A stretch of 64,000 nucleotides of DNA from Arenicola marina (Eukaryota > Annelida > Polychaeta > Arenicolidae): contig OZ025252.1 in assembly GCA_964019135.1 (NCBI GenBank), forward strand, positions 44,180,959 through 44,244,958. The letters run 5' to 3'. Both the position numbers and the translations under genes were made by a program. Below the pieces are notes generated by a model, which was not told the DNA's origin, ran no database searches, and worked only from the letters and a program-made list of their open reading frames with translations. This document shows positions 22,184-34,100 of the stretch, piece after piece; position 1 is the stretch's first letter; every line of letters begins with the position of its first letter.

Positions 22184-25100
22184 ATACTGTTGCACAAAGA
22201 GAGAGATATCTTGGCATCTCCAAATGCACACAGAATATCTCAAGATGAGGAAAACGATGACCACAACATCCGCAATGCTCACATACAACCCGAGTTAAGA
22301 CCACCTGAACCTTCCTACCCGGATAGCCTACATCTCGCGGCAAATCGGCATCTCACGGAAACCGCCCCATTTAGTGTCTTTCGTCCCCCTTTACCCTATG
22401 GATATGGTTTTCCCACGTCATTTCCGTTGCACAGGGACCGATACCCAGCCTCCTCTGGTGAAGTTTTCTTGCCCCATCACGTGCACCCTTTCCGTCTGCC
22501 CCACTTGCTTCCCCCCCAAAGCTCCCATGGCATCCCGAGCAGTACCAAGTCCCGCCCGGTCCCCCGTATTGTCATCCAGCCGGCTTTTGAAGGGAGGGAG
22601 TGGGGAAAGGGAATGAAACCCAGAATGAATGACCTTGCCGTCACACTAAGCGATGAGAAACAGGTCCTCCAAGCGGCTCTCCTGGGGCTGCCCGTCACGG
22701 CCCACCAAGCCGGCAGACTCCTCAGCCCCGGTCAGAGCTCCTCGGCTCCCAATCTACGGGCCGCTCATCATGGCGCCGCCGACAACAGCATGGACGATAC
22801 GATGCTGAGTGCCATTAATTACCACGATGGCGGCGACATGATGCAAGAGGGGACGTTCGACGTGTCCAGCAACTTGAACGTGGAGGATGGTATGCTCAGC
22901 GGCATGGGCGGCGGCCACCAGATCAACACGCCATCCGGCTCCTTCGACCTCTTCGACGGCGGCAATCAGATGGGTGATTATAACATGGATAACCACCAAG
23001 ACCTTCGCCTGTCGCCGCATCAGTTCGGGGAGGGCTCCAGCTTCACCATAGGTGAAGGAAGCAGCTCGTCGTTGCCCTCGCTGGATCAAGATTCTAACGG
23101 TAAGTCATGTGCTATATCTCTTTGTCTCCTGTTTTAAACCTGCTCTGGCCCACATAACAGCTGCTCAGGATGACCACTTGAAACTGTCAAGGCGAATGCA
23201 CACGTGTTTGCACAGCGACCACTGGCGCGAGGTCTTCCTTGGTGGTCTCCTTTAAAACGAATTTGGCTGTGTTGGCGAATGTGTCGTGTATTTCACGCAA
23301 CCATGTATGAGCTTTGACCTTGACGGGAAATGGTGTGTAAAGATGCACCTGTTGCCTTGGGAGATCAAGTTACTGGTAGGTACGTCTTGACAACGAGAGG
23401 TGGGTGCCACTGGCTGACAAAGCTGTGCCCTGTGCCATTAATAGATAAGGTTAATGACATGTGCTTTCATGTGGAAAATGCGGTTACATGTGGGTGTCAT
23501 TTTTTTTTTTAATTCACATGCTTTCTTTGCGGTTATTAATGATTATTGGAATTACATTGTTCGTTAGAGCAGCAGCAAAGGTCCTGTCAACATCTGTTAC
23601 AAACTCGATGTGTCAAACTAATGCAGTCTCATTTTTGTTACCTGCATGAATGCGACCAGGTTATGTGGGCTATTTTTGTTGGAACCTAATTACTTACAAA
23701 TAAATTTTTTCTCCAAAGTTATAAACAGGTGTGAATAAACAGTGCCATTGTTTAGTTTCGCGCACGGGTACTTTGACTAATAACATAAATCACTAGGCCT
23801 ATATGTAGTCTGAATGGTCTTTGGCATAGCAAAAAGTTGGAATATTGCAACGATGGGGCTAAGAAGCCATTTTGGCAGGACTGTACGATATTGGACACAG
23901 CTACCTCGACATCAGTTGGCCAGTTCCAAGACGTTCTATGACCCAAGTGGTGCAGAGAATAATAATAGTTATAGAGGGTGGCATGTTCGCTGGTTGTCAT
24001 TTTGAGCAACCGACTGGGGCTGCTGTAAGTTCTTTGCTTTTGTGAACATATGTATATTAAGTTATAGATGTAGAGGATATACTTCCATTATCTACAACAA
24101 TATAATATATGTGTCAGGAGCAAGGTGCGCTGAACCATTGCTAGCGTGCTTTTGGGTCTTCAAAAATGACATATCGACATCAGTTAACCCCTCCCCCCCC
24201 CATTTGACGATAACCCCCCCCCCATTTGACGATGTATTACCAAACGGCTGGTGAGGAAACCTTAGATAAATGAATTTAAAACGAAGGTAGTTTAATTGTT
24301 CGCCACGAGTTTGCCGAGCGACAAACTGCTCCCATGCTTGTCCGCCATCCGTACTTCCATGACCTGGTGGTGGGGATTGGAAACCAGACAACTGGTCCGT
24401 CCTACTTGCCTGGGCCATTATATCCGGCGAGGGCTTTTGCCAGTGGTGCGGGCATCGCGCCGTACCGCCAATATGGGCTGTTCTGTCCGCGAGGTTTCAG
24501 TCTCGCCGACGGAGTGCCGCTGAGATGGCTTCGGTGGGATGGCTTGGCGATTGGACCCCGCGGTCACCTTGGTCACCATCTGCCGCCGATGACGGCGCTG
24601 CCATCTCCGGCTGATCCGCTCCAGCCGCAATCTGGAAGCCCGACGAGATCGCCTGTGGCCGTCGGTATTTACCGCGGGATACTTACCAATTTATATATAT
24701 ATATCTTACTAATGCTGCTCGCAGAAATACCCCGCAGCGGTTTTCCCGGCCTCATCCTTCACTATTCCCTTCTCTTCCTCTCCCCCTCTCCTTCCCATCC
24801 CCCTTCCACTCCCCCTCTCCTTCCCTTCCCCCTTCCCCTTCCCCTCTCCTTCCCATCCCCCTTCCTCTCCCTCTCTCCTTCCCATCCCCCTTCCCCTCCC
24901 CCGAAGAGCAGACGCGTAGGGTTTCATCAGCTTGTCGTCTGTCCACTCGAGGTCATGCAGGTCGGCTTAGTGTAAAAGACGAAACGAAACGAAACGAAAA
25001 GACCGCGGTGCGTGCGTGCGTGGCATTGACTGACGGTTCAGGGTGGGGGAACAATGATCGTACAAGCGGCCTGGTGAGAACGTATGTGTCCTCCTGGATT

Positions 25101-28100
25101 TATGTATCTCGTGACGCCGAACTTCTATCCTTAAGCCGTGGGCTCTATCCATAGGCCCTAACTCCTAACCCTCATCCCAATCCCTCAACCCTAATCCCTC
25201 ACTCCTAATCCTAAATCCCAGATCGCTAATCTCTAATCGCTGACCCCAAATCCCTGATCCCTACGTCTGTGAGGGCCTTATTATTGTTAATGTCGGAGAT
25301 TAAGGGTCAGGGGTCAGCGATTGTGGTTCAGGGATTTGATCAAAGGTCAGGAATTGAGGATTACGGCTCAGATATTAGGGTTAATTTAGGGCTCAGGGAT
25401 TGGGAATTAGGGGTCGGGGATTAGGGCTCAGGGATTAGGAGTCGGCGATTGGGAATTAGGGGTCAGGGATTAGGGGTCAGGGATTCAGATGAGTTAGGGC
25501 CTGTGGATATCCCCTGGAGGTTCGGTTTAAGGCCCACAGCGTGGCCCAACGTAGGGGGGGGGGGCGGCGGCGAGGGAGACATAAAACCCGGATGACACAC
25601 AAGGCCCCCACTAACGTACGCTCAGCTTTGGCCCCCAACACTTCGGAATCCTCTGGATGCACGGCCGAGATATATCAGTCAAGCAGATTTGCATAGTGTC
25701 CACGGGGGGCGGGGGGGGGGAGGGTGTCCGACATGCACGTCTTCAGTTCAGTGCAAGGGCGAGAACGTATGGCCCTACTCCCGTTGACAGGCACAGTAAA
25801 CCAGTGCGGGTTGGAGGGACATGCAAGCGGGAATCCCAGGCCATCCTTCGCGAGGTGTCGACATCTTTCGTTTCGTCTTTTACACTAAGCCTGCAGGTCT
25901 GCCTGTGGGCTTTTTAGGGTATGACTGCGTGGGAATCGTAAAACCGATACGATATGCCACTGCCTCGTAATCGCAGTACAGAATATATAGCAATATCCTA
26001 TGGGTTAAACAAAAATTAGGTAAACATAAAAAGTCAACAGAAAGCAAAATATCGTGGTCAGAATTTAATTTTTTTTCAATGCAGATTTGTAAAATGTAGA
26101 TATTTTTTAACCAGACAGAGTAGCTAGCTATGAGGGTGGGATCGACTAAGGTATATATGCTGGTCATGCAAGAAAATACCAGGCTTGGCGATGACCTCAT
26201 GCTTGCGGACTATGCCCAGATCCTACTGATAAAACACGATGTATGAGACTTTCATTCATCCATTGCGCAATGTCTGGCCCGTGCGTTCCTGTAACCACCC
26301 AACTAAAACCACTCCTCTGGGATTACCCGCGAATGTAGATTAGTGATTCTGTGTCAAACCACACCATACTAACGCTCTCTTGACCAGGACTGGTTGTCAG
26401 AGATATTCACAGGCTTTCATAAGATGATTGTTCTGACAGGTTACCTTTTTTTGTATTTTTTGGCTTACTGTTGTAATTATAAATACGATTACGAATATGT
26501 ATATATATAAGTTAGATTTCACAGTGAATGTTTGTCTGTAGAATGTATGAAAAAGGTTATTTATTTAGATTTACATTACAATAATATTGTGACTTCAAAT
26601 GAGGGTTCGATGCAGTAGAATTGTCCTGTTGTAATATTGTAGTGTTGATGGTGAATCGGTTGCGTATTAGGCCCAAGATACTCTCTATATAGCTGCTACC
26701 GTCTAAAACAAAGCTTCCTTACTTCTTTACTTCCTCACTTCCGTTGTGACATTCGTGTTTGCTAAACAATTATGACCTGTTTTCATTGGATTTTTTTGGG
26801 CTTACGACCCACAACTGAATGAAAGAGGTGAACTATTCTCAATCTTCAGCGACTTATGGCGTTTACTGTAGTCCAGTCCAGTGGTACCCAATCGTCGCCA
26901 CGGACGACCATTGGAGCCATATTCACGTTCATGATTATTAATATTACTGTGCAGCTAATCAGGTGTGAAAGCGGCTTTTGCCACAGTAGATTAAATGTAC
27001 TGTTTACGACTATGGACCTCTTCATGGCTGACTTGATCCCCTTGCTCAACTAGCAACCTTTCTTTACATTACATGTAAACCTTGGGGAGTCCCAATACTG
27101 CCAGCCTCTCATAGGCTAATGTAACACCAAGGCGTCGTTTAAACGTTACATCAATATGTACGTATATATATTTTTTTCCTTGGGGACTACTGTCACGGCG
27201 CAGTCGTGGCTGGGATATTGCTCTCTCCTCGCATCTTTTGTTCCTTCGAGTCTGCAAGGACGCCCCCGGGACGCTCGTGAAGCCGCAGGTCGTGACTTGG
27301 AACTTGTTGAAGCCTCTTCGCATTGTTCATGATTAGTTTGTCATGCTGTAATAGATACATAAGCCGTTCGGTCTGAAACCGGAGTTGGTGGCTCTCAGCC
27401 CAGTGGACGCGAACGTATTGAGGCGGGGATATCCTGGACCCACGCCCCCACCCCTCACCCCAACCCGCACCCCCTTCAACCTTCAAACGAGAATATCTAC
27501 TGGATGAGCAGGTCGGTATCTGGTCTCTCTCATCCGCCTCGGGATTGTTTACATCCGGGCTTTTGACTACGCAAGCGCAGGCCAGATATGCCAATTAATC
27601 AACTGTTTCCATTTGCAAGTGTCCCGGGCGAGGGCAGATACCATGTACTGTTTACTGGATCGATGCTATGGGCCGCTATATCTCTTCGTTTAAGTGCGGA
27701 CAACGTTTCGGAATACATAGTGATGGTAAGGCTGGACATTATACAATACAGGGGCCAAAATAACCGTGCCGTGAAATGCGCGTGTTTCGAATAGTAGGCA
27801 CGAGATCTAGGCCTGTCGGATTCATTATAAGGTTGTCTGGGGCGGAGCTGAGGTTACCGCCTATTAAAGAGGAAGGTTGTCATACGGCGCTGCGCGTTGC
27901 CGAAGGCGGGTGGATGGTTCAGCCCTGGGCTGACCTAGATAACGCGGCCCACCGTACCATATACAGTGATTAGTCACCCAGCCAGAGAAAAAGCGAGTGG
28001 GGGGGGGGGGGTGGAGCTGCCGCACCGTCCACCATCCAGCCTATCCGCCAGTACCGCACCTCGCCGCTGATGCAAACAGCGCCTCGGTCGCCGCGTACTC

Positions 28101-31100
28101 ACGACTCTCGGCCGTGTTACTTCATCAAATATCGCCTCAGAAACTACGCCGCACGCTTTGTACGGCGTGTTGCGTGCGCCCTCTGCCGTGTGCCCGGGCC
28201 GTTCGGCTACCCCGTGCGGCGGAGCCTAGCCTCCTGCGATTATTGTGCATAACGCCATAAGGCCGACGGTACATGCAGACTGGTTGGTGCTGCGACCTTA
28301 CAATTACATGTGGCAGCGGGGAACAAGGCACAGAGAAGGGGGCAAGGTTGGCGAGGCCGCCGAGCCGCTGCGATCCGGTCCTCTACCCCCCACGCACCTC
28401 CTCCCCCGGACCAGCCGTTGTGGACTGACCCTGCATCGTCCTCACTAGGTTATGGGCTGTAATAGTTTCTACAGCATACTATATATATATATATATATAT
28501 ATATGTGCCATTTCTCAGTGCACTGGGAACCGTTATTCGCGCCACACAATGTAATTGGATGCAACTGCGAACCCCACCCCCTTGGACTAAGTACTGCCGC
28601 CACCCTCCTGCCACTCTCCTGCATGCTGCCACACCTTTTCCGGTCGAGGCCGCTTGACCCCACCAGGACTGCTTAACTTCCACCCCACCCCGGGTCCCCA
28701 TGTGGCCACGCCGCCTGCACTACCCGCTGCCGTCCGCCATGGCTGTCCACCCCTGGCTCCGTCTGCCACCCCAGTACCCAGGTAGGCCGTGCAGCTCATC
28801 TACAATGTATTACATGTACTACCATTGTGCATCTGTCTGGACCTCGCTTGTGTAGAACACACAAGGCACCTGTATGTGTATGTATATATTATGGTGTGGA
28901 ATTTCTATTCGAATAGAAATAGTAATCATTTATACTCATTTCCCTGCACACATGACACGCTTTCGTGTATGACACGCTCCATAATTGACTTAGCTAATTC
29001 TGCTAAAGCTGTTCATAAATGACGATTTAAAAAAAAGCTTTGATGACAATTGCTGTATGAGTAACATTGAAACTCCCCAAAACTATGAGAAAATGGTACT
29101 CCGACCGTTTGGGGCTCTGAGTCAGCAGTGAGTGACAGTATTTATGCAGACCTGGTATGCCGCAGGGACGTTTTTATCTGATTGCATCCTGTTTCGTTTT
29201 AAGTGTCGTGATGCCAAAGCGCATGTTACTCGTGTGCTAATGGTGTGAGCTGTTCCGTGTGGAATGTAATATAATTTAGAACGTGAGGTAGGAACTTAGG
29301 TTCATAGCCTGCAACGATCCACGAACCTAAGTTAGCGGTCAGTTTGCACATTTGATGAACCCCTCAACGCTGAAGAAATGGGTCTGAGACATGACTATTG
29401 TGACCCTCAACACAGACTCAAGGTTATGATTCGTCTTATGTACTCCCTTGCGCCCCCAGAACATTTGGACCACTCTGTTTAATTCTTGAAATTATAATGT
29501 TGCAAGAAATTACAGCTGATTTGACTGGTTTTCCAAAATCCTGAAATTTTACCCCCGGTCGACAGGTCAAAAGCGGTAACGGCGGGGCTTGCGTAGCGCC
29601 ACCAAGCGAATGGAACCTTTCATTAGGACTTGGCGGTGGGTAACAGCACGCCGTTGCAATACATGAATCTGAAGATGGTCATACATTGAAGATCAAAGGC
29701 CACTCCAGCCTTGGGGCTATCTTTGGTCTGCTTAGATGGTCCCCGTTTTCTCCTGACTTCTGTAAGGATCATCCTTTGAGTGCCATTGTTCACGACCTTC
29801 AGTCTCTCCGTGATGGCACGAGAATGGATATGAAAGGTTTCGCTACTTCCGGTTGGCGCCCACGCGCCTTCGCCGTTCGAAGCAATGCGCAATTGGGCAC
29901 TTGCAGCATTCCGTGGAAAAGGGTCAAGGTTGCATTGGTTATGACCTCATGCTCTTCTCTTAAAGTAGATCAAGGCCTTGCATCCGCGAAACAGAGGTGA
30001 TAACCACTTGTAATACCCGCACTGTTATCCCTAAGACGACGGTTGCCACGGAAACGTATTAAACCTCACTGGCTGCATACCATTGCCTAGAACCGGAAGT
30101 CGTGGCGTTTCCGTGGCATGGGTGTATATATATAATGGACTCCATGTGCCACGTAGTTGTCCTGGAGGCGGATTGCGCGCTTGGGCATCGATCGCGTCGT
30201 GACCATGGTGACCCGGGACGTCATTACGGAGTTAATGACCTCAGGCCGATACACACACAGCTTCCGCGTCGCCCGTGCCCCTGCCCCCACCCCGCGCTCT
30301 TTGTCAACCCCCGCGCGGCGGGTGTAAACATATGTCATGCATTAGATATATACCGCTATTGTATATGGCGCGGGGAACGTTTGCGTTGGTGGCCTTTTGT
30401 CTCTTGAACCCCTTGCTTCAGCCTCATCACACAGTCTGGTAAGCGGGGGGCGGAGGCGGAGTGGGCGTTAATTTGGACGTCAATGTTGTTTGTTGTGCCA
30501 TCATGATGTACATGGGTAGCGCCCCCCCCCCTCCCGGCCATCATGATGTACATGGGTAGCGCCCCCCCCCCCCTCCCGGCCATCATGATGTACATGGGTA
30601 GCGCTCCCCCCCCCCTCCCGGCCATCATGATGTACATGGGTAGCGCTCCCCCCCCCTCCCGGCCATCATGATGTACATGGGTAGCGCCACAGTCTGGTAA
30701 GCGAGGGGCGGAGGCGGAGTGGGCGTTATTTTGGACGTCAATGTTGTTTGTTGTGTTGTGTTGTTTTTTGCACTTGTTGGGAAAGGTAATGGTTTCCGTC
30801 GGGGCTTCACAAATATCAATTCTTTGTGACAAATTGTGATGCGCTATGAAGTAATTAGTTGGGGATGCGTAACAATACACGTTATAAAGACTGCTTTGGT
30901 GTGGATTACTAGAAAATGTAATGCTAAACCGATCCAAATTGTAGGGGGCCGGGATAACCATAACCGGGATATGGGATAACTGTCATCATGAGGTTTTTGT
31001 TACTGATGTCGCTGTTGTCATATTAGCTTATTTACCTGATCTATGTCTTCTGGTTCTGGTCTGCGATGCGTGATCATTAATTATCACAGTGACTGATGCC

Positions 31101-34100
31101 ATGTCCCTGTGATTACATGGCCGCATACCAGATTTTTTACAGTTTTTTCATCTGTTACTGGTTATGAGATTAGCAAATTTTTTATTCAAGTCGCCAGGCC
31201 ATCATGATGTACATGGGTAGCGCCCCCCCCCCCGGCCATCATGATGTACATGGGTAGCGCCCCCCCCTTCCCTCCCGGCCAGGGGGGCCTCCCTGGTGTA
31301 GTGGTTAGCGCACCAGACCGCAGATCAATAGGTCCTGGGTTCGAATCCGGGCTCTGGCACCTAATCTGGGGCNNNNNNNNNNNNNNNNNNNNNNNNNNNN
31401 NNNNNNNNNNNNNNNNNNNNNNNNNNNNNNNNNNNNNNNNNNNNNNNNNNNNNNNNNNNNNNNNNNNNNNNNNNNNNNNNNNNNNNNNNNNNNNNNNNNN
31501 NNNNNNNNNNNNNNNNNNNNNNNNNNNNNNNNNNNNNNNNNNNNNNNNNNNNNNNNNNNNNNNNNNNNNNNNGTTAGTGGCTATTGGGAGGCGTCGCCCT
31601 GTCCCACAGCGCCGAGACTTGATAGATCTCGGTGAATCATGCCTGTTTATTGTCGGTCTTAAGCGTTCCAAACACGCGCGTCTCCGTTATGATCCATTCA
31701 TCCCGGGACAGCGATAGAAAATAGATCAAAATATCCCCCCCCCCTCCCTCCCTGCCTCCCCCCCCCCCCCTCCCTCCCTGCCTCCCCTCATCCCTCTCCT
31801 TTCTTTCTTAACGCTTGAACTGTTCGCAAATTGCATGGAAGCATAGTACTGGACGTACACGATGCTTGCGGGCGAAACATGGTGGAAATAATGACTTCGC
31901 TGTGGGCAGCGACAAATATCTATTATGAAGTTTCGCTTTCAAGGATTTCTCGTGATTGATTTGAACTACGAAGTGGCATATCAAATGTCCCATCAGTCTA
32001 CGATAGCAACAAAGGTATCCCTTGCCTATAGTTATTGCTGTCACCCCGAATGAACCCTCTCGACTGTGCACGGCACTTTGAATACAGTTAAAGCAAAGCC
32101 TTAGTATAAGTCGATTTACGTATCAACATATTGGATTCTTATGATTTTATAACTTATGTTACGTTGTAACCCGAAACTAAGAAGTATCTTTTTGAATCAG
32201 TGTGTTTAAACGATATCCTTCCTTGTGTTTCAGACATGTGAACATCGGACCTCAGTACCAAGTGGAGCTGCCTCACTTTAGACGTAAGATACTTATTGAT
32301 TACCGCCCCTGTTCTGACCTTCTGGTCGGTCAAGCCGCTGGTACAAGGGTTCGAAGCCCTCGTTTTCAAGGCAGATCAGACAATGTCTCTACAAGAAAAA
32401 GTGCCATAAAAGAAAGAAAAGACCTTGCCGTTGTAGCATATGGCATGTTAAATATTCCTGCATTAAGCATCTAAATCGTGGGTTCGGGGAAGCCATGGGT
32501 TACCACAAATCTCTTATATGACTCGGAACAACCAGATAATGCAGATCGAGAAATATATGCTTCGTGTATTCCACAAAAATACATAATGGTTACTTAGAGC
32601 GTGTGTTTACTATCAATGCTGACTGATGGTTACGGACAGGTCATTTGTCACAGTCAATTTGTATAAGTGGCTATATAAAAATTAACTTTCGAGGTCTTTT
32701 GTTTCTGCTGAAAGTGTAACATAGATATTGTATGGGGTAGTATTACCAAAATTTAGTCCTCCCCGTAAATATATTATAGAATTGACAAACCTGTGTTTTG
32801 TTATGAAGGTCAGACGCATTTAACTTGGCCCTCATAAAAATGTTGATTGTTACAGCGTTTTTGTGTTCACAGCTAATGTTGAATTTTTCAAGCTATTGGC
32901 CAATTGTGGAGTCATCCATCCCCCACACACCGCCCACTCCGGCCCAACTGACGGGTCTTCGCTTCGTGAAGCAACCATTGTGCAAACGGGATTTGATAAA
33001 TAAATAATGGCGAAGAGGCAACAGAACGAAGAAATCACTCACTGAAGCGGGGGGGAATTAGACAGTGGGAGGGAAGGTCGGCGGATGGAGGGAGGAGGAT
33101 GTGTGCGGGGTGGGTGGGTGGAAAGAACATTAATAAATTAGGGGGTGTTAACGACTGTAATGATTCATAGCAGTGTCGGTAGTTCTTGCAGTCCCCGCCG
33201 CGGCGCTGTTAATGCGGCGTTCTGAGCCCGGGCCTCCCCCCGTCGTGAGGCTGGCTCTAAACAAAGGCCCCGTGGTGTGGTCGTTACGCGGCCATGAAAG
33301 GCCTGGGCCGGGGGACCCTTTTAATATCTCGTTACCAGCCATGGAGCTGGAGGGACGGTGTACAAATAACCTTGCAGGTATTGGAATAGCTGTTTTTTAT
33401 CACACTGATAACACTAGTGAAGCGCGCCCGTGGCCGAGTTTGATCCAACGTCACGCGGGATTCTCGTGATTTATGACCGAGAACCCGATGAGGCCTGACT
33501 AAGGAGATTGTTTGAATGGTAGTGCGTGCGAGAGTCCAGCGTTCGCCTGTAGAAACTATCGTTTTCGAACTCGTTGTTTAAATAAACGCCCCCGCCCCCC
33601 CCCCCCACGTGCAAAGAAATCAATGGTTCCTTCAACGACAAAGACAACAGGTACCTGTTAAGCACATTTGTATACTGTTTTTGCTGTCATTATTAATTAT
33701 CCAACACTTGGGGTAACGTGGTTGGGGGTCCGACTGGTGATGATAGATGATAGATAGCCTTTTCATTGTTTACTAAATAAAGAAAGGTAGAATTGTTCTC
33801 TCCGCGACCGGTGGCATTGACTAGGCCTCAATTCTGATGCGTGCATCATACACTTTCTGTATCAGTTTTCTGCAGTAAAGAAATCCCAAAAATTGACTTC
33901 TGATAAGCCATAAATCGACTCAAATAAAGAAAAGGGTCAGATATATATAACATGAACACGTTCTTAATCTTGAAAAGTTCGCATGTCGAAAAAAAGGTCG
34001 AGGAAGTAAGCATGATACATCTGGCAATAGTAGTGTAACCGTCTGTGAAGTCTAGTCAGGTCCTCGTGTTCCAACAGACGCCAGCAGGATGTTCACTAAC

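Noticed and set aside
31286-31372. Functional tRNA gene
   Set aside because: A and B boxes are present, but the acceptor stem does not pair and no proper anticodon arm forms. It is better explained as a SINE.
31186-31717. Frames spanning the N run
   Set aside because: They exist only because N bases cannot show stops.
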